From contig JAEZQN010000015.1 of assembly GCA_023441145.1 (NCBI GenBank), positions 1 through 7,154 of the forward strand: 7,154 bases of DNA, written 5' to 3'. This DNA comes from Bacillota bacterium. GTDB lineage: Bacteria; Bacillota; Clostridia; Lachnospirales; Lachnospiraceae. Numbering within the stretch: position 1 is the stretch's first letter; each line of letters starts with the position of its first letter. The position numbers and the translations under genes were made by a program. Shown in pieces: positions 1-6,413 of the stretch. Below the pieces are notes generated by a model that was given only the letters and a program-made list of their open reading frames with translations, had not been told where the DNA came from and did no database searches.

Positions 1-20
1 ATTCTAAAGAGAGCATTAAT

Positions 21-1277
21 TTAATAGGGCAATTCTATCATAAATTTGGTATTTCCTTGCTCACTGATTGCTGTAAGATCACCATTGTGCATTTTAATAA
101 TTGATTTAGCAATAGCAAGCCCTAAGCCAGTACCACCTGTAGCCTCAGACCTGGAAGATTCCACTCTATAGAACTTATCAAAGATGTATGGCAAATCCTT
201 CTGTGGAATTTCAGCACCATAATTGGTAATTACAACTGTTGCCACATTGGAATAGGCAATTAACTCAATACTTATCTTTTCCCCACGCTTTGTATATTTG
301 ACCGCATTGCCAATGAGGTTTGCCACTGCCCTAGCCAAAAGACTTCCATCCGCCTCTACCTCTAGATGTTTCTCCTTGACAACAAGTTCATAGTTAAGAC
401 CTGAATCTTGAAAACTTGGATAGAATTCTTCCACCATTTGTTCAAGAAACTTAACCAAATCCAATTTACGCTTCTGAACCTTAACTTCACCGGACGTGAA
501 CTTTGTATAGCTGAATAAATCCTCTATCATATTCTCTAAGCGTTTAGATTTTTCATAAGCAATGGAAAGAAATCTTGTCCTCTCCTCTGGCTCAACTTTA
601 TCCTCTTTTGCCAATTCAAGATATCCTATAATAGAAGTAAGGGGCGTTCGCAAATCATGGGCTACATTAGTTATAAGCTCGTGCTTTAACTCCTCACTTC
701 TTCGCTCATTTTCCATCATATCACTGATATCACCAGCCATCTTGTTAATAGAAGCAGCAATAACAGCAAACTCGTCCTCATTTTTAACACGTATTCTAGT
801 GTTGAAGTTTCCTCCTGCTATAACCTTAATCCCATCGGATATCTCATATAAATAGTTGGAAAATCGTCTCGTTAACATTAAAAAGTAGATAACAAACAAT
901 AACATACCTACTACAACACCGATTAATAAAGTGATGAGGAGATAATCTCTATTTATACTAAGTACAGAGGTTAGAGAATGAGTCAGACCAGTAGTAGACG
1001 AACCATCTAGAAAGCTAATTTCATTCTCAATTGGCTTATTGGACAAGAGATTTATAGCCTCAGTTAAGCTGATTCCACGATCTCCCGCAAGATTCCACCC
1101 TTCAATTAAGACTTTTATATAGTAAATAAGACAATATAGTATAACTTCTGTCACTAAGGTATAAAGAAGACTTATAATACTATACAATATGATTTCAAAT
1201 CGAAAGCTTTTAAATACACTTCTTCTATTTTTCAATCTTGTATCCCACTCCCCATACTGTCCGTATGATTTCAGCAT
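21..1277 (-). CDS. VanS-like sensor histidine kinase
   Basis: Membrane sensor that autophosphorylates on histidine and passes phosphate to the regulator encoded just upstream. Numbering is from ATG 1277 (418 residues). Helix 1 is about 28-55, an extracytoplasmic loop of about 57 residues follows (56-112), and helix 2 is about 113-135. Then come a HAMP domain (about 136-190) and HisKA with H207 in NVAHDLRTPLTSIIGYL. The ATPase domain has an N box with N320 and N324 (ANLIGNAVKYT), a G1 region reduced to TNYGAEIP (351-358), an F box FDKFYR (366-371) and a G2 box GGTGLGLAIAK (381-391). The PLTSIIGYL segment, degenerate G1 box and GLGLAIAK ending match VanS-type kinases. The start is uncertain: ATG 1277 overlaps the regulator by 53 bases and has only a weak ribosome site, while TTG 1235 (404 residues) has GGGGAGTGGG upstream and overlaps by 11. 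The short loop leaves little room for a large ligand domain. The gene ends with TAA 20 bases from the window edge. Confidence 0.95.
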   Translation of the reverse strand: MLKSYGQYGEWDTRLKNRRSVFKSFRFEIILYSIISLLYTLVTEVILYCLIYYIKVLIEGWNLAGDRGISLTEAINLLSNKPIENEISFLDGSSTTGLTHSLTSVLSINRDYLLITLLIGVVVGMLLFVIYFLMLTRRFSNYLYEISDGIKVIAGGNFNTRIRVKNEDEFAVIAASINKMAGDISDMMENERRSEELKHELITNVAHDLRTPLTSIIGYLELAKEDKVEPEERTRFLSIAYEKSKRLENMIEDLFSYTKFTSGEVKVQKRKLDLVKFLEQMVEEFYPSFQDSGLNYELVVKEKHLEVEADGSLLARAVANLIGNAVKYTKRGEKISIELIAYSNVATVVITNYGAEIPQKDLPYIFDKFYRVESSRSEATGGTGLGLAIAKSIIKMHNGDLTAISEQGNTKFMIELPY

Positions 1278-1929
1278 TTCTAGGATCCATCTCTATCTTT
1301 TCTCGCAAACGCCTGATATGTACCATAACAGTATTATTGGCTTCAAACATTTTTTCGTTCCATACAGATTCAAAGATCTCCTCGGTGCTAAATACCTTTC
1401 CCAAATTTGTGGCTAATAGGTAAAGTATATCAAATTCAATCGGTGTTAGCTTAACCTCTTTATCATACGCAATGACACGATGAGCATCTTTATTAATAGT
1501 AATGTGCTCAATATTAATATCCTTATCCTCGTTAACCGAATCATGTGTAGCTGGATTCAGTTTGGTATAGCGTCGTAATTGGGATTTGACCCGGGCTGTT
1601 AACTCTAATGGATTAAATGGTTTAATAACATAATCATCAGCGCCTGCCCCTAATCCCTTTATTTTATCTAAATCGGAGGATTTTGCACTTAAAAAGATAA
1701 TTGGAATCATACTTTTCTTGCGAATTCTCCTACACAGCTCTAACCCATCCATCCCTGGCATCATAATGTCCAAAATGGCTAGTTTAATGTCCTGATCCTC
1801 TAAGATTTTAATGCCCTCTTCTGCAGTGTTGGCAATAAAAACCTGATAACCATCTGATACTAAATGTATCTCTACTAATTTAGCTATCTCTTTGTCATCA
1901 TCCACTACTAAAATTCCTAAATTGCTCAT
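1225..1929 (-). CDS. VanR-like response regulator of the OmpR/PhoB family
   Basis: A cytoplasmic transcription regulator switched by phosphorylation from its partner kinase. ATG 1929 gives 234 residues, close to VanR (about 231). The receiver domain (about 4-118) carries the acidic pair D10/D11, phosphoacceptor D54 in AILDIMMPGMDG, the switch serine S81 in FLSAKSS and the conserved K103 in VIKPFNPLEL. The winged-helix DNA-binding domain (about 140-234) shows LTPIEFDILYLLA, the recognition-helix region NNTVMVHIRRLREKIE (198-213) and the end TVWGVGYKIEK, which matches the C-terminus of VanR as I remember it. All catalytic positions are present, so it should be functional. Its 3' end overlaps the kinase gene, the classic arrangement for a cognate pair. 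Targets are unknown; the upstream promoter at 3896-3923 is a natural candidate for autoregulation, but I see no convincing binding site there. It is not a proven vancomycin regulator, because no vanHAX-type genes are in view. Confidence 0.95.
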   Translation of the reverse strand: MSNLGILVVDDDKEIAKLVEIHLVSDGYQVFIANTAEEGIKILEDQDIKLAILDIMMPGMDGLELCRRIRKKSMIPIIFLSAKSSDLDKIKGLGAGADDYVIKPFNPLELTARVKSQLRRYTKLNPATHDSVNEDKDINIEHITINKDAHRVIAYDKEVKLTPIEFDILYLLATNLGKVFSTEEIFESVWNEKMFEANNTVMVHIRRLREKIEMDPRNAEIIRTVWGVGYKIEK

Positions 1930-1930
1930 A

Positions 1931-1939
1931 CTCCACCCC
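1931..1939 (-). promoter_or_regulatory. Ribosome binding site region of the response regulator
   Basis: GGGGTGGAG on the minus strand, directly before ATG 1929. The GGAG part is only one base from the ATG, too close; the GGGGTGG part lies 3-6 bases away and is the likelier contact. A GTG four codons upstream (1941) overlaps this purine tract and has no Shine-Dalgarno, so the ATG is preferred. Confidence 0.5.
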
Positions 1940-1962
1940 ACTCATTTGTATTTATGATTACT

Positions 1963-2292
1963 TTATATAGTTGCTCCTATCATATATAAAAGAAATAGCC
2001 CTAGAAAAAGAAATCCATTAGTTAATGCACCTAAAATTGGGAACAAACGAAATACATCCTTTTTACGCATAGAAAAAAGGGATATAACAAAAGCAGACAA
2101 AGAAAGTAGCATTACCCAAAAACTTATAATTCCTAGAATAAAAGGTCCATTCCCTCCTGACTTACTAGAATAAAAGCTGAGTACACATATCGTTATAAAT
2201 ATAATTACACCTAAAACAAAAGCCAAAATAGCTTCCACGGGATGCTTTTTATTGGTAAACATATAGCTACCTTTTTTCTTTTGATACTCCAT
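1963..2292 (-). CDS. Small three-helix membrane protein, possibly DUF6142-like
   Basis: A 109-residue membrane protein of unknown function. Helices lie at about 20-41, 51-74 and 83-106; the N-terminus is basic (EYQKKKGSYMFTNKKHP), and a conserved-looking basic-aromatic segment, MRKKDVFRLFPILG (75-88), joins helices 2 and 3. The MFTNKKHP and KDVFRLFPILG pieces resemble what I remember of DUF6142 proteins from Lachnospiraceae; this is recall, not a search. The start is uncertain. ATG 2292 has AAAGGAG (2304-2310) 11 bases upstream, inside the VanZ-like gene, and overlaps that gene by 26 bases. ATG 2262 gives 99 residues, begins 4 bases after the VanZ-like stop and has AAAAAAGG a few bases ahead. 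A longer extension to a TTG at 2361 would put hydrophobic residues ahead of the basic segment and is less likely. It is followed after 33 bases by the response regulator, so it is probably part of the same transcript. Confidence 0.8.
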   Translation of the reverse strand: MEYQKKKGSYMFTNKKHPVEAILAFVLGVIIFITICVLSFYSSKSGGNGPFILGIISFWVMLLSLSAFVISLFSMRKKDVFRLFPILGALTNGFLFLGLFLLYMIGATI

Positions 2293-2755
2293 GCTTTCCA
2301 AATCTCCTTTTCCATATAAAATAACAGATACAATATATAATATATCCAAGGATTCCTCCAATGGTATTCAAAATGATATCATCAATATCATAACTTCCTA
2401 CTCTTGTAATGAGCTGTACTAACTCTATAAGAAGAGAAAATTCAAAACTGACAAGGGTCACATAAAGCATTCCCCTCTTCTTATCATTAAGTATCGGAAG
2501 AAAAAATCCAAATGGGCAAAAGGCCAAAATATTGCCCGCTATATTTACCATAAAGCTTTCAAAACCAATTATTTCTCTATATTTTATAAATCTTCTTATC
2601 TCCTGAAAAGGGATAATATTATAGGTATATTCTTGTCGAGATGTCGTTCTTCCAAACTTATCAGAAAAAAATAGAAAATAAAACAATAAAATTATATATA
2701 TAATAAAGCACACTTCTAATAGTAGCTTTGTCCTCTTTTTTGCTTTGTTAGTCAA
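2267..2755 (-). CDS. VanZ-like membrane protein
   Basis: A member of the VanZ-like family (PF04892). The founding VanZ of Enterococcus gives low-level teicoplanin resistance by an unknown mechanism; many relatives have no known role. From a TTG start at 2755 the product is 162 residues, matching the about 161 of classical VanZ. Four membrane helices are seen at about 10-31, 68-89, 96-116 and 126-147, followed by a basic tail (KRRFGKHGVSKEKR). Family hallmarks are the NIAGNILAFCPFGFFLP segment (71-87), IELVQL (110-115) and SYDIDDIILNTIGGILGY (121-138). The frame has no ATG before residue 69, so the start must be non-ATG: TTG 2755 is preferred for its GGAG, with GTG at 2764 or 2803 as alternatives. 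It lies 60 bases after the upstream gene and overlaps the start of the next gene by 26 bases. Its function here is probably envelope-related, inferred from family and from the adjacent VanRS-like pair. Confidence 0.88.
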   Translation of the reverse strand: MTNKAKKRTKLLLEVCFIIYIILLFYFLFFSDKFGRTTSRQEYTYNIIPFQEIRRFIKYREIIGFESFMVNIAGNILAFCPFGFFLPILNDKKRGMLYVTLVSFEFSLLIELVQLITRVGSYDIDDIILNTIGGILGYIIYCICYFIWKRRFGKHGVSKEKR

Positions 2756-2763
2756 AATATTCA

Positions 2764-2767
2764 CTCC
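2764..2767 (-). promoter_or_regulatory. Probable ribosome binding site of the VanZ-like gene
   Basis: GGAG on the minus strand (within TATGGAGTG) sits 8 bases before an in-frame TTG at 2755-2753. The competing in-frame GTG at 2764-2762 shares its first base with the GGAG and so lacks a usable Shine-Dalgarno; the GTG at 2803 has none either. This supports the TTG start. Confidence 0.55.
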
Positions 2768-2815
2768 ATAAAAATCACATTTCACAAAGATTCCAGAAAT
2801 CACCTACTAGTAAAT

Positions 2816-3862
2816 TTATATTTTTACCAATCTATATTTTACTGGATATTCATCCTCGATAATGATAACTTGTCCTTTTTGCACAAGTTCCTTCATGATT
2901 TCTTCTAAACTCAATCGATTAATAGTCCCTAATTCCCTATGCTTATTAAGCATCTCTAGCATACTAACTGGTTCTGTCTCACTCAAAAGACACTCTATCA
3001 GCTGCATTTTGCTCTGTTCTCTGTAATAGGATACAGTCTTAGCGATGTCATCTGCCTCCTGCTTTTCAACCTTAGTTTGAGATAAGACTTGTTTTTTAGG
3101 AGACTCCGTTATCTTCATCACTTTCTCTTTATCTTGCTCCATAAGAGCTCGTTTTTCCTTTTGAATGTCTCTAGTAATATTCCAACCCAAGTTAATTCTA
3201 TAGTAATCAAGAGAACCCTCCATTGCAATAACAATAATTCTCTTAATTAATAATTGATCAATTGCTTCTAAAGCAATCCCTCTAGTTCTTCCATGACGTA
3301 TACAAAAATGTATGATACTATCCTGATGCTTTATAGATGCATTGTCTCTTATCATATATTGTATAATATCTAGCTCACATTCTCTAGTTGCAGAGAGATT
3401 TATATTTAAAGAACATGTTGTTACATAGGCCTTATAATTGCCTAGAATCCTATCATACTGCATAATACCACGTTCTGTACGACGTTCTCTCTGCCATTGC
3501 TTCTCTGCCTTTTCTAGCGTATCTACTACACTAAAAGCATCTAAAGTACTTTCTTTTCCAAGAGGCTCTTGGTTAAATCTATTACTAAAATCAACCCAAT
3601 CCTCTAACTCCGCAGCGGATAGATGGGTATCTACCTGTTTTAATGTTTGTTTTCTTTTAAAAGAGGTAAAATACCCTTGTCTACCAAGCACTACTATAAT
3701 AAGCACTAGAAGGAATAAACTCTCACAAATTGTAAAAACCAATAGCGCCCATGTTGCTTTTAGTACAACAGCGGTAACTATATAGCAAATTAAAATAACA
3801 CTTTCTAGGATGAAAGAGCCATAGAGAAGTCTCTTATGAATCCCATATTTACTTCCCCTCAT
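2816..3862 (-). CDS. Membrane-anchored protein of unknown function with two winged-helix-like segments
   Basis: I do not recognise this family. The ATG at 3862 is preceded, 8 bases away, by AAGGTGG (3871-3877), so the start of the 348-residue product is well supported. Two strongly hydrophobic helices lie at about 12-34 and 38-60, separated by a very short turn. Positive residues flank both sides (GSKYGIHKR before, FKRKQTLK after), so by the positive-inside rule this is a hairpin with both ends in the cytoplasm. Residues about 80-160 are polar and charged. Residues 161-226 and 284-348 each look like helices followed by a short beta hairpin ending in a YR motif (DYYRINLG; VKYRLVKI), the shape of a winged-helix domain, joined by a lysine- and glutamate-rich linker (about 227-283). 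The fold assignment is by eye. The gene comes first after the promoter and stops 60 bases before the VanZ-like gene. It could be a membrane-bound regulator or an adaptor; a DNA-binding role is not shown. Confidence 0.85.
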   Translation of the reverse strand: MRGSKYGIHKRLLYGSFILESVILICYIVTAVVLKATWALLVFTICESLFLLVLIIVVLGRQGYFTSFKRKQTLKQVDTHLSAAELEDWVDFSNRFNQEPLGKESTLDAFSVVDTLEKAEKQWQRERRTERGIMQYDRILGNYKAYVTTCSLNINLSATRECELDIIQYMIRDNASIKHQDSIIHFCIRHGRTRGIALEAIDQLLIKRIIVIAMEGSLDYYRINLGWNITRDIQKEKRALMEQDKEKVMKITESPKKQVLSQTKVEKQEADDIAKTVSYYREQSKMQLIECLLSETEPVSMLEMLNKHRELGTINRLSLEEIMKELVQKGQVIIIEDEYPVKYRLVKI

Positions 3863-3895
3863 TTATATTCCCACCTTGTTATATACTAGAACCTC

Positions 3896-3923
3896 ATTAT
3901 ACCATGATTTACAAATATTTCAA
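3896..3923 (-). promoter_or_regulatory. Predicted sigma-A type promoter with extended -10, upstream of the accessory gene group
   Basis: On the minus strand, TTGAAA (3918-3923) is followed after 16 bases by TATAAT (3896-3901), a perfect -10, with TG one base ahead of it (TGGTATAAT, extended -10). Transcription would begin near 3889, leaving an untranslated leader of about 26 bases before the ATG at 3862. It lies wholly in the pheT-downstream gap and points at the five-gene group. It is the best promoter-like sequence I see in the window; activity is inferred. Confidence 0.75.
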
Positions 3924-3950
3924 ATAATTAATAAGTTTATCACTAAATAG

Positions 3951-6389
3951 TTATTTTCTCTGCTCAATACCCGCTGCTTCTAAAGCTTTTATGATTTTAT
4001 CCATTGCTGGAGTAACATCCTTATCCTCTAGTGTTCTATCCTTTGCCTTAAAGCTGATAGAATATGCAATGGATTTATATCCTTCAAGAATCTGACTACC
4101 CTCATAAATGTCAAATAAATGATAGCTATCTAGGAATTGTCCACCATTCTTACGAATAATTGCCTCGATATCCCCAACCATAATCTCTTTTTTCAACATT
4201 AAGCTAATATCACGGGTAACAGATGGGAACTTGGTAACACCTTCGTACTTTCTGTCAAACGTAGCTCTTTCCACAACCTGAGGCATATCAAAAACTGCTA
4301 CATAAGCTCGATCTCCTATAGAGTAGTTATCAAGTACCTGTGGATGAACCTCACCCATATAACCAAGCACTACCCCATCATAAATGATAGCAGCCTGACG
4401 TCCAGGATGTAAGAAGTTCTTCCCGGCTCTCGGATTATAAGTCACCATTTGCTTCATTCCAACCTTCACAAGGAATTCTTCTACCACACCCTTAAGATCA
4501 AAGAAATCCCCTTGTCCATACATTCCAAGGCTAAACTGTATTCTTTCATCAGGAAGTTCTGTCAAAGGAAGAGCCTTTGGTAAATAAATATTGGCAATCT
4601 CATAAAGACGAACATCTTTATTACGGTGATTATAATTGGTGCTTAGAGAGGTCAACATACCGTTAAGTGGAAGGGTTCTCATAATGGAATAATCCTCTCC
4701 TAATGGATTACTGATGGTAACAGCTTCTCTTAACTTATCCTCTTTATCAATTAATAGCTTATCAAATACTTTAGGGCTTTCAAAAGAGTAGTTCATACTT
4801 TCATTAAAACCAAACTGCTCTGCCACATCTCTAGCTACATTTTCTACACGTTGCTTAAAGGATAACATACCTGCCATAGCCTCTCCGGATGGAAGAGTCA
4901 CAGGAATCTTATCATACCCAAAAAATCTTGCCACCTCTTCTGCAAGATCAGCCATACATTCTAAATCCTGTCTCCAGGTTGGCACAATTACTTCTGAAGT
5001 TGTTTCATCATAGCCCAAATCAATCTTCTCAAAATAAGCAATCATTTGCTCTTTGGATATATCAGTGCCTAGTAATTTATTGATTTTATCTGGACAGAAA
5101 GCCACTCTCTTAGGTTCTCTCTTCTCTGGATATACATCTACCATTCCACCAACTACTTCGCCACAGCCAAGCTCTACAATCAGCTGACAAGCACGGTTAA
5201 TCGCTTCCTCGGCCGTATTAGGATCTAGTCCCTTTTCAAATTTTGCAGAAGCGTCCGTTCTTAAACCAAGCTTTTTACTGGAGATACGAATATTGGTGCC
5301 ATCGAAACAAGCTGCCTCAAACAATACTGTCTTAACATCATCTGTTATCTTGGAGTTCTCTCCACCCATAATACCAGCAATACCAACTGGCTTATCAGCA
5401 TCACAAATCATAAGAACGGAAGAATCGATGTCTCTCTCCTGTTCATCTAAGGTAGTAAAGGTCTCTCCATCCTTACCACGACGAACAACGATCTTCTTTC
5501 CAGCAATGGTATCTAAATCATACGCATGCATTGGTTGGCCATACTCTTCCATTACGTAATTCGTAATATCCACTAGATTATTAATCGGACGGATACCACA
5601 GACTGCTAATCTCTTTTGCATCCAAACTGGGGATGGTCCAATCTTAATATTCTTTACAACACGACCAATATATCTTGGGCAAAGATCAGTAGCCTCTACC
5701 TCTACAGAGATATAATCGGAAGCCTTTTCACTATTTTCTTTCACTGTAACTACTGGAGGGTGAAACTCCTTATTAAAGGTAGCTGCTGCCTCTCTAGCAA
5801 GACCAATGATACTGAAGCAGTCCACACGATTGGAAGTAATCTCATACTCGAAAACTACATCTTTAAATCCAAGTACCTCTGCTGCATTAGCACCGATTTC
5901 CACATCTTTATATGCCTCATTGTCGCTAAGGATATAGATTCCTCTATCTGGAGCGTCTGGATAATAATCCTTGGAAGAGCCAAGTTCTTCGATGGAGCAC
6001 ATCATACCAAAGGACTCAATTCCTCTAAGCTTACCTTTCTTAATCTTGGTACCACCTGGTACTTTATTACCATCATGGTCAGTAGCCACACGCCCACCAT
6101 CTAAAACAACAGGAATGATATCTCCCTCTTTTACGTTAGGAGCACCAGTAACAATCTGAACTACTTCTCCTTCTTTACTTACCTGCACCTGACAAACAAT
6201 CAATTTATCTGCATCTGGATGCTTCTCTATCTTTAAAATCTTACCTACTACAATCTTTTCTAAATTCTCATCTAACTGTTCAAAGCCTTCTACTTTAGAG
6301 CCTGACATAGTCATTGCATCCATATATTCCTGTGCAGTTACGTCAAGATCAGGTACATAGGCTTTAATCCATGATATAGGTGTATTCAT
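3951..6389 (-). CDS. pheT: Phenylalanyl-tRNA synthetase beta subunit, complete
   Basis: Partner of PheS in the alpha2beta2 synthetase; it binds tRNA and hydrolyses mischarged Tyr-tRNA-Phe. The ATG at 6389 gives 812 residues, normal for bacterial PheT (about 800). The domains can be followed in order. An OB-fold tRNA-binding (EMAP-like) domain spans about 40-150, with HPDADKL at 57-63 and GMMCS near 128-132. The B3/B4 editing domain spans about 215-390, with GQPMHAYD around H288, GIAGIMGGENS at 336-346 and RTDASAKFEKGLDP at 377-390. The B5 domain is about 425-495, and the catalytic-like core about 505-700 includes NPLGEDYSIMRTLP at 561-574. The C-terminal ferredoxin-fold anticodon-binding domain (FDX-ACB) is about 717-811, starting KFPSVTRDISLML. 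The gene is intact, follows pheS by 24 bases and has a strong ribosome binding site. The next gene has its own promoter 45 bases beyond the TAA. No clear terminator hairpin is visible between them. Confidence 0.98.
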   Translation of the reverse strand: MNTPISWIKAYVPDLDVTAQEYMDAMTMSGSKVEGFEQLDENLEKIVVGKILKIEKHPDADKLIVCQVQVSKEGEVVQIVTGAPNVKEGDIIPVVLDGGRVATDHDGNKVPGGTKIKKGKLRGIESFGMMCSIEELGSSKDYYPDAPDRGIYILSDNEAYKDVEIGANAAEVLGFKDVVFEYEITSNRVDCFSIIGLAREAAATFNKEFHPPVVTVKENSEKASDYISVEVEATDLCPRYIGRVVKNIKIGPSPVWMQKRLAVCGIRPINNLVDITNYVMEEYGQPMHAYDLDTIAGKKIVVRRGKDGETFTTLDEQERDIDSSVLMICDADKPVGIAGIMGGENSKITDDVKTVLFEAACFDGTNIRISSKKLGLRTDASAKFEKGLDPNTAEEAINRACQLIVELGCGEVVGGMVDVYPEKREPKRVAFCPDKINKLLGTDISKEQMIAYFEKIDLGYDETTSEVIVPTWRQDLECMADLAEEVARFFGYDKIPVTLPSGEAMAGMLSFKQRVENVARDVAEQFGFNESMNYSFESPKVFDKLLIDKEDKLREAVTISNPLGEDYSIMRTLPLNGMLTSLSTNYNHRNKDVRLYEIANIYLPKALPLTELPDERIQFSLGMYGQGDFFDLKGVVEEFLVKVGMKQMVTYNPRAGKNFLHPGRQAAIIYDGVVLGYMGEVHPQVLDNYSIGDRAYVAVFDMPQVVERATFDRKYEGVTKFPSVTRDISLMLKKEIMVGDIEAIIRKNGGQFLDSYHLFDIYEGSQILEGYKSIAYSISFKAKDRTLEDKDVTPAMDKIIKALEAAGIEQRK

Positions 6390-6396
6390 TCTTCCT

Positions 6397-6402
6397 ACCT
6401 CC
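6397..6402 (-). promoter_or_regulatory. Ribosome binding site of pheT
   Basis: On the minus strand this reads GGAGGT and lies 7 bases before an ATG at 6389-6387. It decides the pheT start: the frame can be extended five codons to a TTG at 6404, but that TTG overlaps the Shine-Dalgarno sequence itself and cannot use it. The ATG also gives the usual PheT N-terminus (MNTPISWIKAYV). Confidence 0.9.
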
Positions 6403-6413
6403 AATTATTATGA

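Noticed and set aside
1..20. Twenty bases after the kinase stop
   Set aside because: Too short to show a terminator or a further gene; nothing can be supported.
562..855. Open frame of 97 codons on the plus strand, and others at 1189-1423, 3438-3785, 4889-5083, 5293-5559 and 5971-6159
   Set aside because: All lie opposite confident minus-strand genes and their translations look like antisense shadows, without motifs or supporting gene context.
1941..2000. Possible separate promoter (TATATAAAG) ahead of the response regulator
   Set aside because: The -10-like stretch has no good -35 at 16-18 bases and lies in AT-rich coding sequence; it is not distinguishable from background.
3907..3925. Direct repeat ATTTGAAAT / ATTTGTAAAT overlapping the -35 region, a possible regulator box
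   Set aside because: The repeat period is 9 bases, not the 10-11 expected for OmpR-family tandem sites, and short AT-rich repeats arise easily in such a region.
3919..3956. AT-only imperfect inverted repeat after pheT (AAATAACTA against TAATTATTT on the minus strand)
   Set aside because: The stem has almost no G or C, contains a mismatch and has a long loop with no following T tract, so it is not a believable intrinsic terminator.
5616..6104. Open frame of 162 codons on the plus strand
   Set aside because: It lies wholly antisense to the well-conserved pheT, its predicted protein has no recognisable family features, and its length is plausible by chance opposite a long conserved gene.
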